Shown in pieces: positions 60,401 through 62,548 of a stretch of DNA of 64,000 nucleotides (the stretch's first letter is position 1; every line of letters starts with the position of its first letter). The translations under genes were made by a program, and so were the position numbers. The notes beneath the pieces are model-generated. The model ran no database searches and was not told the DNA's origin. It worked only from the letters and a program-made list of their open reading frames with translations. The stretch is taken from contig CM034315.1 in assembly GCA_019925795.1 (NCBI GenBank), positions 6,758,001 to 6,822,000 of the forward strand, read 5' to 3'. This stretch comes from Dendrobium chrysotoxum. Taxonomy: Eukaryota > Streptophyta > Magnoliopsida > Asparagales > Orchidaceae.

Positions 60401-61005
60401 CGAAGGGAAAAAGTTAAGCTTCATAATATTGCAACTTCTCTCAAAGAGAAAATTCATTAAAAGCTTGTACTGCTTCGCTGTAAGTTGTATTCCATTACAA
60501 ACCGATCTCAACAAATCAAGCATCTAACATCTACCTACTAATGACATCCAAGTAACCTCTTAAATTTTTTAATACAGCTTATGCTTCCAAACCCATTGAA
60601 ACAATAATATCAAATTCTCTGATCATTTCTTCATCTGATTGTATGCAGGAAAAATGGGAATACATCTCAAAGACCTGGACTGGATTTCTGATCACTCGCT
60701 TTGTTAGCACCATCGTTTCTCCGGTTTGTCGCCAAACATTACTATTCGACCTTCTCCTATTTCACATTTCCACTGCAAAGTCTCTTTTTTCTGAGTTGTC
60801 TATCAACCTTTCCTTCTTGCAGTTCTCTTCTGACGAGAAAGCTGATGAAATCGAAGAATTTTTCGCAAGCAGAGTCACACCTGCAATATCCAGAAACTTA
60901 AAACAGAGCCTGGAAAGAGTTCGGATTAATGCAAACTGGGTGAGAAGCATCAGGAACGATGATTCGCTTGCTGCTGTTATAAAGGAGTTCGCTCAAAAGT
61001 ATTGA
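2670..61005 (+). CDS. APM1: M1 zinc aminopeptidase (aminopeptidase M1-like), 3' eleven exons; 5' end outside window
   Basis: Eleven exons (2670-2783, 3503-3685, 25311-25608, 25689-25810, 25888-25985, 50429-50606, 50690-50804, 50904-50971, 51058-51135, 60649-60723, 60823-61005) join in one open frame of 1512 bp ending in TGA. Every junction has GT/AG borders and matching phase. The product shows plant aminopeptidase M1 landmarks in order: EIDEIFDAISY with the conserved catalytic tyrosine, KTEDLW, SWTKQKGYPVV, WIVPITLCCGSY, GFYRVKY, ILDDSYAL, LGWDPKEGESHLDAMLRGEV, TDLSQEKTRIL, REVAWKWL, FLITRFVS and RVRINANWV. The family removes N-terminal residues from peptides; in Arabidopsis it is membrane-associated and linked to auxin transport (family knowledge). 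Plant members are about 880 residues, so about 375 residues with the HEXXH zinc site and exopeptidase motif lie upstream. No stop or frameshift is present. Three introns hold nested transposons. A paralogue of APM1 cannot be excluded. Confidence 0.92.
2784..3502 (+). other. Intron of the APM1-like gene, 719 bp
   Basis: The intron is AT-rich and bounded by gttagg and catttag. I see no repeat or coding relic. It is the only intermediate-size intron in the window. Confidence 0.85.
3503..3685 (+). CDS. APM1: APM1-like exon 2 of the window
   Basis: This exon has 61 codons, phase 0 at both ends; acceptor catttag, donor gtatgc. It encodes the end of the catalytic domain and the start of the following beta-sandwich domain, with motifs SNAKTEDLW, GSGEPV and SWTKQKGYPVV. 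The preceding intron is 719 bp; the following intron is 21.6 kb and full of retrotransposons. Confidence 0.92.
3686..4662 (+). other. Intron sequence before the first transposon relic
   Basis: This is AT-rich non-coding sequence from the donor of exon 2 to the first LINE fragment. No element, repeat or conserved ORF was recognised. Confidence 0.6.
4663..5188 (+). mobile_element. 5' fragment of an RTE-type LINE
   Basis: The segment begins gttaatgttagggcattccc, the same start as the minus-strand LINE at 9821. It runs parallel to that copy through the 5' leader and the first part of the apurinic-type endonuclease to about position 5188. It then breaks into unrelated LTR-like sequence. The frame has many stops. 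It has the 5' end and lacks the 3' end, the reverse of normal LINE truncation, so a later deletion is likely. Confidence 0.8.
5189..5472 (-). mobile_element. 3' LTR remnant of decayed chromovirus D
   Basis: An LTR-like block with a leader-type tctatttatactacttgg motif ends in ttaca at about 5461. It lies directly downstream (minus strand) of the chromodomain coding relic. Its outer end is lost at the junction with the LINE fragment, so no target duplication can be seen. Confidence 0.45.
5473..6782 (-). pseudogene. Chromovirus D, integrase core to chromodomain (degenerate)
   Basis: Reading on the minus strand from high to low coordinates gives an integrase catalytic core (relics of MDFI-VLPTSKG near 6640, IVSDRD near 6460, AYHPQ near 6390), the integrase C-terminal region and VFHVSLLKLFKG at about 5850. 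A chromodomain-like tail (QWKLNTLEDVTW, LNLEDIV) follows at about 5640-5720. Several stops and frameshifts are present. The zinc-binding part of the same integrase continues at 9840-9990 beyond an inserted LINE. Confidence 0.75.
6765..6782. repeat. Left target site duplication of the RTE LINE
   Basis: ACATCTTTATGTAGTCTA is identical to 9822-9839. The duplicated site belongs to the integrase coding sequence of chromovirus D. Confidence 0.9.
7092..8452 (-). pseudogene. RTE reverse transcriptase relic
   Basis: The longest open piece (8111-7407, 234 codons) holds NYREIKLMCHT, QFGFMPGRST, FIDLKKAYDKVPRE, GLHQGSALSPYLFALVMD and the catalytic box FADD (7575-7586), then KTEYIECNF. The N-terminal part (8452-8141) has KMKGGKAIGPDDIP and is in another frame; the C-terminal part (7307-7092) has MLYGAECW. 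The order and motifs are those of plant RTE-clade RT. At least two frame breaks are visible. Confidence 0.85.
8930..9614 (-). pseudogene. RTE endonuclease (APE-type) relic
   Basis: Minus-strand reading shows ILCIQETKW at about 9550 (catalytic Glu region) and then FIGADLNGHVSR at about 9250. A TQIDYFLI stretch at about 9050 corresponds to the end of the nuclease fold. Between 9429 and 9270 the frame is broken. This nuclease would nick target DNA for reverse transcription. Confidence 0.8.
9822..9839. repeat. Right target site duplication of the RTE LINE
   Basis: This is identical to 6765-6782, 18 of 18 bases. Confidence 0.9.
9840..10680 (-). pseudogene. Chromovirus D, protease to integrase zinc region with RT/RNase H deleted
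   Basis: From high to low coordinates the minus strand shows a protease-end/linker relic (10560-10680), the start of reverse transcriptase (KMLQSSIHSNNPFSSLVLLV then KKRDGT and CVDY at about 10090-10200), and then directly the RNase H-integrase linker and the integrase zinc region (HFTPLVGHQGILKTT, NFYWP at 9840-9920). Most of RT and all of RNase H are missing. The 5' LTR and gag were not found beyond 10680. Confidence 0.7.
10681..12355 (+). other. Intron sequence without recognised genes
   Basis: This is AT-rich non-coding sequence between chromovirus D and the ORF1-like relic. A GC-rich patch at 11380-11480 with repeated gcagcgct/gcagtgct words stands out, but I cannot assign it. No long conserved frame is present. 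Confidence 0.5.
12356..12600 (+). pseudogene. DUF4283-type (LINE ORF1-like) relic, N-terminal part
   Basis: The + strand encodes VGKFSLCYPNLDIIRKFMSS followed by DEYSIELIDCHYIIRISLK. This is the pattern I know for the DUF4283 domain found in plant L1-like ORF1 and zinc-knuckle proteins. It is truncated about 230 bp before element A. The matching zinc-knuckle part appears on the far side of element A at about 23990. Confidence 0.6.
12829..12833. repeat. Element A target site duplication (left)
   Basis: CCTTG, matched at 23274-23278 immediately after the right LTR. Confidence 0.9.
12834..14566 (-). repeat. Element A 3' LTR
   Basis: This is the LTR next to the chromodomain end. It begins tgatgtgaaacgatcc and ends gacctcatca. 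It is closely similar to the right LTR over its length, with scattered substitutions and small indels (for example about 10 bp near 13200 absent from the right copy). A minus-strand TATA-like taatatatagg lies at about 14350. The centre is GC-rich with purine-rich strands. Confidence 0.95.
14569..14847 (-). pseudogene. Element A chromodomain
   Basis: The last 90 codons on the minus strand contain GRQRYLVQWKGKLEMENTWM and LDPDLLELYES. This is a chromodomain with its aromatic W/Y positions, fused to the integrase tail. In chromoviruses the domain directs integration to modified chromatin. The stop TAG lies two bases before the 3' LTR. Confidence 0.85.
14995..15874 (-). pseudogene. Element A integrase relic
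   Basis: The zinc region (ELHDGGLVGHFGQSKT, FFWPSLKRDV, then RYHTCQLAK) spans 15530-15700, with Tyr where the first Cys of the C-x2-C pair is expected. The core retains SDRDVKF at about 15265. The motif usually reading DGQTE is DGQTK, so the third catalytic acid (Glu of DD35E) is replaced by Lys. The end reads EFAYNNSVNR. Stops lie between the pieces. Confidence 0.8.
15880..17211 (-). pseudogene. Element A reverse transcriptase and RNase H relic
   Basis: Minus-strand reading gives LPHYRMNPGEHAKLKEQV, SPCVVPALLTPKKNGSWRMC, FSKIDLK, then VYFDDILIY (the catalytic box, YFDD) at about 16640, FLESIISSQGISVD and, in RNase H, FEVTCDASGIGI at about 16200. A tract of about 12 G (17152-17163) lies near the start of the domain and is a likely slippage site. 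Frameshifts separate the pieces. Confidence 0.85.
17272..17922 (-). pseudogene. Element A aspartic protease relic
   Basis: The minus strand encodes an acidic linker, then AIIDNGSCINAVS at about 17700, where the usual protease D-T/S-G-A/S triad reads D-N-G-S. ILGCPWLFDNDV (the family's ILGRPWL motif) follows at about 17490. A frame break near 17610 separates the halves. Confidence 0.75.
17930..18958 (-). pseudogene. Element A gag relic
   Basis: The minus strand starts with an ATG at 18958 followed within five codons by a stop. It continues with a proline-rich N-terminal region (MYTPSRPPSPYVEE near 18800), a capsid-like region (ILSMFRAGLREDLRNKL near 18250), a Q/P-rich linker and a CCHC zinc knuckle at about 17940-17985 (C-YR-C-HGYG-H-IAS, a stop, then C). 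At least two frame changes occur. Confidence 0.8.
19308..19319 (-). other. Element A primer binding site (initiator tRNA-Met)
   Basis: The minus strand reads TGGTATCAGAGC three bases from the end of the 5' LTR. This is the canonical plant tRNA-iMet primer site. Confidence 0.92.
19323..23273 (-). repeat. Element A 5' LTR, split by solo LTR E
   Basis: This is the LTR beside the primer site. Positions 19323-19614 and 21838-23273 together match the left LTR; 19615-21842 is an insertion with its duplicated site. The split makes the host-element LTR promoter discontinuous. Confidence 0.95.
19615..21837 (-). mobile_element. Solo LTR E inserted in the element A 5' LTR
   Basis: The 2223-bp insertion begins TG and ends CA and is flanked by the duplication GAAGC (19610-19614 and 21838-21842). 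The uninterrupted left LTR of element A shows the empty site. On the minus strand it starts TGTAATAACCCG, a start I associate with long gypsy LTRs. No internal coding region remains, so this is a solo LTR left by recombination. Its family is not otherwise present in the window. Confidence 0.93.
23279..23740 (+). other. Intron sequence after element A
   Basis: This is AT-rich non-coding sequence. No repeat family or conserved frame was recognised. Confidence 0.5.
23741..24420 (+). pseudogene. Zinc-knuckle (zf-CCHC_4-like) ORF1 relic, C-terminal part
   Basis: The + strand encodes KIEFERIPQYCLFCKIFGHN at about 24007-24066, the pattern of the CCHC knuckle that follows DUF4283 in plant LINE ORF1-like proteins (here Phe replaces the final Cys). 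It is preceded and followed by stop-rich sequence. A block of about 35 bp at 23742-23775 (aatgcgaatgttgaagtggt...) also occurs at 12566-12599, on the other side of element A. Confidence 0.55.
24421..25310 (+). other. Intron sequence up to exon 3
   Basis: This is AT-rich intron sequence without recognised elements. The acceptor region is pyrimidine-rich (catttgtttctctagtgcag). Confidence 0.5.
25311..25608 (+). CDS. APM1: APM1-like exon 3 of the window
   Basis: This exon has 298 bp, phase 0 in and 1 out; acceptor tctagtgcag, donor gtaattt. It covers the beta-sandwich domain with GKWIVPITLCCGSY, FWIKLNVDQTGFYRVKY and LSATDRFG. The split glycine codon is completed by the first two bases of the next exon. 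The frame resumes correctly after the 21.6-kb intron. Confidence 0.92.
25689..25810 (+). CDS. APM1: APM1-like exon 4 of the window
   Basis: This exon has 122 bp, phase 1 in and 0 out, after an 80-bp intron; donor gtatgc. It encodes the start of the C-terminal helical (ERAP1_C-like) domain: ILDDSYALCMASKQ, then a helix ending HLIN. Phase and homology agree with the neighbouring exons. Confidence 0.92.
25888..25985 (+). CDS. APM1: APM1-like exon 5 of the window
   Basis: This exon has 98 bp, phase 0 in and 2 out, after a 77-bp intron; acceptor attgcag, donor gtaagt. It encodes VSYKVISMIADARPELSDG and a following helix. The split codon GA/G is completed at 50429, across the largest intron (24.4 kb). 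Confidence 0.9.
25986..27493 (+). other. Intron sequence before element C
   Basis: This is AT-rich intron sequence from the donor of exon 5 to element C. Apart from a 53-bp tandem duplication near 26100, a CT-rich patch near 26270 and a short (TA)n at 27150, no structure was recognised. Confidence 0.55.
26074..26179. repeat. 53-bp tandem duplication
   Basis: Units 26074-26126 and 26127-26179 are nearly identical (both begin tgttagatctcctttatatt and end in gtacct) with about four differences. It looks like a recent local duplication. Confidence 0.9.
27835..28165 (+). repeat. Threefold tandem repeat in the element C LTR
   Basis: Three related units begin near 27835, 27943 and 28081. Each contains gatcgga, caacgggag, cgctgtga-ggtaa and a gcttcttcg block. 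The same three units occur in the right LTR from about 45315. Each unit carries an aggtaa/gggtaa word that resembles a splice donor. Confidence 0.7.
28193..28578. repeat. TAATTA-rich degenerate tract in the element C 5' LTR
   Basis: About 385 bp is built almost only from ttaattaattataatt-type words, repeated at 45675-46072 in the 3' LTR. It is a degenerate tandem array rather than a plain microsatellite. Confidence 0.9.
28715..29050. repeat. Array of five short palindromes in the element C 5' LTR
   Basis: The word ctatacgcgctctcgtagcac or a variant, followed by ggtggga or ggtagga, occurs five times, near 28718, 28827, 28896, 28960 and 29022. In the last copy ACGCT and AGCGT flank a 5-base loop as a perfect inverted repeat. 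The right LTR repeats the array at about 46206-46540. Confidence 0.85.
30881..31160 (+). repeat. 147-bp tandem pair carrying ACGT motifs in the element C 5' LTR
   Basis: Two units share gtgttattggtacacacgtg and a later taggagtcgaca word. CACGTGACGTC lies at 30920-30930 and 31067-31077, giving a period of 147 bp. The right LTR has the pair at about 48363-48640, one copy mutated to CACATGACGTC. Confidence 0.85.
30920..30930 (+). promoter_or_regulatory. G-box/C-box type ACGT motif (copy 1)
   Basis: CACGTGACGTC joins a G-box (CACGTG) and a TGACGTC half, both classic plant bZIP-factor sites. A second copy is at 31067-31077. Function is inferred from the motif only. Confidence 0.5.
32439..32456 (+). 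other. Element C primer binding site (tRNA-Arg type)
   Basis: TGGCGACTCCACTGGGGA begins six bases after the LTR end. Its first eleven bases nearly complement a plant tRNA-Arg 3' end as I recall it, and Tat/Ogre elements use this primer class. Confidence 0.7.
32682..33436 (+). pseudogene. Element C upstream leader/gag N-terminal relic
   Basis: Open pieces at 32682-32930 and 32927-33172 overlap in different frames. The second contains RKRISVFERLSQPEA, an S-V-F-x-R-L motif that I associate with the gag N-terminal region of Tat-type elements. No enzymatic domain is seen. Confidence 0.45.
33440..34635 (+). pseudogene. Element C charged N-terminal gag region split by a 47-bp duplication
   Basis: Two overlapping frames (33440-34285, 281 codons; 34228-34635, 135 codons) encode an Arg/Glu-rich region with an acidic IEENIEEYMEEN stretch and a probable coiled coil (MTDMMAQMEAMMQMMQN). 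A 47-bp direct repeat at 34133-34179/34180-34226 lies exactly at the frame change, and 47 leaves the remainder that accounts for the shift. The function is unknown beyond a gag-like position. Confidence 0.6.
34133..34226 (+). repeat. 47-bp tandem duplication causing a frameshift
   Basis: The units at 34133-34179 and 34180-34226 share gaagcagggtctgctg-cgac then aagggtggccaaccccaagg. The downstream frame is offset by two bases relative to the upstream frame, as a 47-base duplication would produce. Confidence 0.9.
34630..35357 (+). pseudogene. Element C gag capsid-like domain
   Basis: Reading through two adjacent stops near 34804, the + strand gives a retrotransposon gag pattern: YPKGYSVPKFNTL, NPRKHLAQFKATC, then SLTINAFEWYAEL, TFAELEAMFVKRF, ESVSKYITRWRNL. 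The longest open piece is 34821-35357 (178 codons). Confidence 0.8.
35430..36664 (+). pseudogene. Element C gag C-terminus and linker
   Basis: Open pieces 35430-35813 and 35838-36665 are separated by a single TAG in the same frame. The first has a zinc-binding-like CPYHRVISHPIEDC, a signature I know from Tat/Ogre gag, followed by KDWLERKY. The second is a long charged linker ending HLRKIPARSAYTML, just before a frameshift into the protease. Confidence 0.7.
36665..37305 (+). pseudogene. Element C aspartic protease relic
   Basis: The + strand encodes YFAECNMTEVL, then SRILIDPGSSINLRSL, where the catalytic D-x-G-S reads D-P-G-S. ALLGRPWLHEYGIVPS follows in a second frame starting at 37039. Both motifs are typical for plant gypsy proteases. 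Confidence 0.8.
37324..38910 (+). pseudogene. Element C pre-RT linker and reverse transcriptase (3' truncated)
   Basis: A 295-codon open piece (37324-38211) is a linker ending DELKEVNLG-EDDPRPTFIS, normal before Tat-type RT. RT follows with frameshifts: IRICIDFRDLNKACPKDDF (about 38485), FCYTVMPFDLKNAGATYQRA and the catalytic box CYVDDLVVKS (about 38790). RT breaks at 38910, where element B begins; the RT thumb and first RNase H are absent. Confidence 0.85.
38911..39962 (-). repeat. Element B 3' LTR
   Basis: It begins TGACAAGCCAG at 38911 and ends GCATCA at 39962, directly followed on the internal side by a polypurine tract. It contains GC-rich runs near 39500-39680 and a tatatatagg TATA-like block near 39400. 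No second copy is in the window. Confidence 0.85.
39963..41617 (-). pseudogene. Element B RNase H end, integrase and chromodomain
   Basis: Two long frames (41585-40779 and 40745-39960) are separated only by a stop in YHP-stop-TDGQ, consistent with one C-to-T change. Visible are HIKHKTGVLNKVTDALSRRS (RNase H end), the integrase zinc region (ELHSGGLGGYFG with Tyr for the usual His, then CKICQAF), the core with SMDFI, TSDRDTRF and TDGQIEIVNRS (all three catalytic acids kept), and a chromodomain (HKRFLAKWKNRPLTDCTW). It is the least decayed coding region among the elements. Confidence 0.9.
41618..41852 (+). pseudogene. Element C archaeal-type RNase H, C-terminal part
   Basis: The + strand encodes LAHYQQQALELLKQVLNVRI, then RVPQGQNAKADCLAKLAKEL, the C-terminal helix and aspartate-bearing motif of the second RNase H found between RT/RH and integrase in Tat-type elements. 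The N-terminal half was lost with the element B junction. Confidence 0.7.
41930..43242 (+). pseudogene. Element C integrase
   Basis: In order: zinc region (EIHEGLCGAP, YYWPTIVRDC, CHGCQIHS) at 42180-42330; catalytic core with WGTDIIGPI, FGVPRRMISDNGTAF and GLAEAFNKTL at 42390-42720; then MTEALWAYRTTYKTPTKATP and a C-terminal part ending at a TAG near 43240. All three DD35E acids are present, with 35 residues between the second Asp and the Glu. Three or four frame breaks or stops are visible. There is no chromodomain. Confidence 0.88.
43303..43348. repeat. (TA)n(TG)n microsatellite in the element C 3' region
   Basis: An uninterrupted run of TA and then TG dinucleotides lies about 60 bp after the integrase stop. 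Confidence 0.95.
43388..43707. repeat. Tandem hairpin units with PPT-like heads before the element C 3' LTR
   Basis: Three units of about 110 bp start near 43393, 43500 and 43614. Each has a g-rich head (gacggggcatttt, gataggaggcattttt, gacagagggcatttt) and inverted arms around a GTCGA-containing loop. In unit 1 the 17-bp arms 43410-43426 and 43459-43475 are perfectly complementary. The same head occurs a fourth time at 44970-44984 directly before the 3' LTR, where it serves as the polypurine tract. Confidence 0.85.
43927..44378. repeat. Spaced direct repeat (356-bp period) in the element C 3' region
   Basis: Blocks of about 95 bp at 43927-44021 and 44283-44377 match (gaatgggtgtaagagg, caaatatgg-cggat, gctggcaa). 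They are non-coding and lie between integrase and 3' LTR. Confidence 0.8.
44970..44980 (+). other. Element C polypurine tract
   Basis: The tract gactaggggca lies immediately 5' of the right LTR, the position of the plus-strand primer. It resembles the heads of the upstream tandem units. Confidence 0.6.
44981..49875 (+). repeat. Element C 3' LTR (4.9 kb)
   Basis: This is the direct repeat of 27499-32432. Its first dinucleotide reads TT instead of TG. It lacks about 40 bp present in the left copy at about 31940-31985, which accounts for most of the length difference (4895 against 4934 bp). It ends at GGAGCCCACA followed by the AACGA duplication. Confidence 0.95.
49881..50428 (+). other. Intron sequence between element C and exon 6
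   Basis: This is AT-rich intron remainder with a pyrimidine-rich acceptor (ctatttaacctttacag). No element was recognised. Confidence 0.6.
50429..50606 (+). CDS. APM1: APM1-like exon 6 of the window
   Basis: This exon has 178 bp, phase 2 in and 0 out; acceptor ctttacag, donor gtatgt. It encodes the highly conserved LGWDPKEGESHLDAMLRGEV stretch followed by ALKRFDAFLNDRDTPLLPPD. The frame matches exon 5 although 24.4 kb of transposon-rich intron separates them. Confidence 0.93.
50690..50804 (+). CDS. APM1: APM1-like exon 7 of the window
   Basis: This exon has 115 bp, phase 0 in and 1 out, after an 83-bp intron; acceptor tttttag, donor gtatgt. It encodes AAYVAVIRGVDKTNKYGYDS and the conserved YRETDLSQEKTRIL motif of the C-terminal helical domain. 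Confidence 0.93.
50904..50971 (+). CDS. APM1: APM1-like exon 8 of the window
   Basis: This exon has 68 bp, phase 1 in and 0 out, after a 99-bp intron. It encodes SCLASSPDPDIVSEALDFVL, the usual SLASCPDP-type helix pair of plant APM1. The donor is gtatga. Confidence 0.92.
51058..51135 (+). CDS. APM1: APM1-like exon 9 of the window
   Basis: This exon has 26 codons, phase 0 at both ends, after an 86-bp intron. It encodes VRNQDAVYGI and REGREVAWKWLK, matching the conserved late C-terminal region. The following intron is 9.5 kb and holds a solo LTR and a decayed copia element. Confidence 0.92.
51136..51943 (+). other. Intron sequence with (AT)n before the solo LTR
   Basis: AT-rich intron sequence containing a (TA)n run at 51446-51479. 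No coding relic was recognised. Confidence 0.6.
51949..53675 (-). mobile_element. Solo LTR related to element A LTRs, TSD CTTAT
   Basis: The 1727-bp LTR begins TGATGTAGAATG and ends TGTCCTCATCA, with CTTAT at 51944-51948 and 53676-53680. It shares the layout of the element A LTR, including the gggtattgc-tt-cccttcacc block, the ccatatataggcctcc TATA-like region (about 53493) and the terminal gtagccgt...gatgtcctcatca. The sequence is clearly diverged, so it is another subfamily. No internal region is present. Confidence 0.93.
53681..54206 (+). other. Intron sequence between the solo LTR and copia element F
   Basis: AT-rich sequence with no recognised repeat or gene. Confidence 0.45.
54365..54535. 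repeat. Possible MITE-like segment with ggtccc/aatagtcc words
   Basis: The segment holds repeated and partly inverted words (caaaatggtccctt, ggaccaaaatagtcc, attagtcca, ctattttggttcc) of a kind common in plant MITEs. Exact termini are not resolved. Confidence 0.3.
54540..56466 (+). mobile_element. Diverged LTR (G) of the element C family
   Basis: From about 55250 to 56466 the sequence parallels the last 1.2 kb of the element C LTRs: the (a)aaccctct-ta/tggtt block, cccttagacaaa, gtcgacaaggatcctt, gggatctt-at-gg-ccatcat, aaagttctctctc, aaaatgagggcgaaat and the exact end ggagcccaca. It is much more diverged than the two element C LTRs are from each other. The left boundary (about 54540) is a guess, and no target duplication is seen, so it may be truncated. 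Confidence 0.7.
56690..58800 (-). pseudogene. Copia F gag/RT/RNase H relics
   Basis: Minus-strand reading from high to low coordinates shows a CCHC-like SNHTKDICW segment at about 58780. RT relics follow (KNPVGCKWTLIIKHKEDGGI, AKCFTRLSGIGYQKI, ASVAKL, AANLDW) at about 57930-58120. The RNase H end (KYIEINCHLL, then LVYTPTNTQVANILNKTLSH) lies at about 56765-56885. Many stops are present. These motifs fix the superfamily as Ty1/copia. Confidence 0.75.
59741..60235 (+). other. Intron sequence with a short (TA)n
   Basis: AT-rich intron sequence containing a (TA)n run at 59831-59849. No gene or element was recognised. Confidence 0.5.
60225..60390. repeat. MITE-derived double unit with a strong hairpin
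   Basis: Two direct copies of an agctg-tttagaaa...aagc-gtcccaaacgaagcct word occur at about 60238-60282 and 60338-60381. A perfect 11-bp inverted repeat (AAGCTGTCCCA 60261-60271, TGGGACAGCTT 60281-60291) surrounds the first. The same word family appears at 63865-63910. Confidence 0.6.
60649..60723 (+). CDS. APM1: APM1-like exon 10 of the window
   Basis: This exon has 25 codons, phase 0 at both ends; acceptor tatgcag, donor gtttgt. It encodes EKWEYISKTW and GFLITRFVSTIVSP. An open frame continues across the donor, but the APM1 pattern and the acceptor at 60822 favour a 99-bp intron here. Confidence 0.9.
60823..61005 (+). CDS. APM1: APM1-like terminal exon with stop codon
   Basis: This exon has 60 codons plus TGA at 61003-61005, after acceptor cttcttgcag. 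It encodes the C-terminus with KADEIEEFFASR, NLKQSLERVRINANWV and a final AQKY. The C-terminus has the usual family length and position, supporting an intact gene end. Confidence 0.93.
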   Translation, partial: FSSDEKADEIEEFFASRVTPAISRNLKQSLERVRINANWVRSIRNDDSLAAVIKEFAQKY

Positions 61006-62194
61006 TGCGCACTTATGTTTTCTTTTCAAGTAATCAAAACTCCATTGAGCTTCAAACCTGTTATCAAGGAATTAATTTTTATTTAATCTATTATGTCTAT
61101 TCATGTAATAAACAGATTTTAAGAAACTATGTTTTAATATTTTATGAAGGTTTGGAGGAGGCCAAATTTGTGGTCTTTACTTCAAATTGTTGGTTTTTTT
61201 CAATGTTCTTTAATTTTGGTAAATAAAGCCCAATTCTTTTTGGGAAATTGGACTTTCTTATAATGCTCGAAATTAAAGAAATATATATATGAAAGTTTTG
61301 CTTGGGCTAAAATACCCTTGATTTTAGCTACATATTATTTTTAAATACGTTGCGGTAAAATTGATTTGATTAATATTCAAATAAAATTTGATATGATTGT
61401 GATCATATGTAATAAAAAATTTAATTAATGTTCGAACATCATATGAATCTTAATTAAACAAAATATTTTTGTGATCATTATTCTAATAAGATATTAAAAA
61501 AAATTTAAAAATAATTGAATTGTAGGTTCGAATAGAGTTAGGACAATATTTGAATTAGATTTTAACAATAATAGTTTTAATATAATAGATTATGTAAGAC
61601 ACATTAGAGGAAAGCAATTTAATATATTCAAATTAAATGAACATTTTGTAACAATATGTTGAGTAGGATTATAAAAGTTATAATACATCAAGCAAAACAT
61701 TTAATGCTATTTAATAACTTAGTTATATTATTGTAAAGTGTTAGTTATTAGGTGCTCAAATTTGATCACATTTATATCATTAAAAAGTGCTCAAATTTTG
61801 TTATATTTATAACTATTAAGTGCCCACTGCCCAACTGTGAAATATGCATTTGAAGATCATCAAAATTGGAACCATTTTGTTCAACAAGCAATAATTGGTA
61901 TATTTGTAATTGTGAGTTTAAACAATAAAGTTAAAAATTTGAAGAAGTAATCAAAATTATTAAAAGAAGAAAGAAATTCCTAAAAAATTGGTTAATAACA
62001 AAGGCTTACCTTTTTAGAAATTTTCAGCAGCATATCTATTGAAAGCAATAGGTTTATTGAAAATAGTATATTGCCTCTCTATAAATATGATTAGAGCATA
62101 TGTAAATATTTAGATATTGTATGTTTGTCTCTTATATTTAACACAATAATATCAATGACTCCAATTCTCCAAGTTGTTTAATATTTTTCAGGTT
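61006..62194 (+). other. 3' UTR and downstream flank
   Basis: AT-rich sequence downstream of the APM1-like stop. A degenerate pair aaa-gtgctcaaattt (about 61740-61830) is present. No further gene was recognised. Confidence 0.6.
61107..61227 (+). terminator. Candidate polyadenylation signals of the APM1-like gene
   Basis: Two AATAAA hexamers lie downstream of the stop codon, at 61107-61112 and 61222-61227. Both are plausible for a 3' UTR of about 120-250 bases. Plant signals are loose, so this is suggestive only. Confidence 0.35.
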
Positions 62195-62548
62195 GCTCGG
62201 GTGGATGAGTGGCTTTACATTTAATGACAATGCGAAACAAGTATATACGTGAAAATGTTGGAGTAGCTCTAATGAAGATAAGATTAGAGAGAGTTGTCTT
62301 AGATGATTTAGTCACATAAAACACCAGTCTTCTGATGTCTCTGTTAGACCAGTGGATGTATTAGTTCCGGCCTATGTTTAAGGAATGTAGTAGTATACCT
62401 AAAAGATTTGGTTAGAAAGTATTAAAAAATGACATTTTTGTTAGATTTAAATGAGAATTTGACTCTTAATATGGCACAATGAAGAAAAAGAATTCATGTA
62501 ACCAACCGCATGTAGTGGGATAAAGGTTACTTGTTATTGCTGTTGTAT
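62195..62548 (+). mobile_element. 5'-truncated RTE LINE fragment (3' end)
   Basis: It matches the 3' end of the RTE at 7170-6783 on the opposite strand: gtggatgagtggctttac, tatacgtgaaaa-gttggagta, agattagagagagt and cacataaaac. It ends in a ttgttattgctgttg tail, the decayed (TTG)n. About 350 bp remains, the normal 5'-truncated form. Confidence 0.85.
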
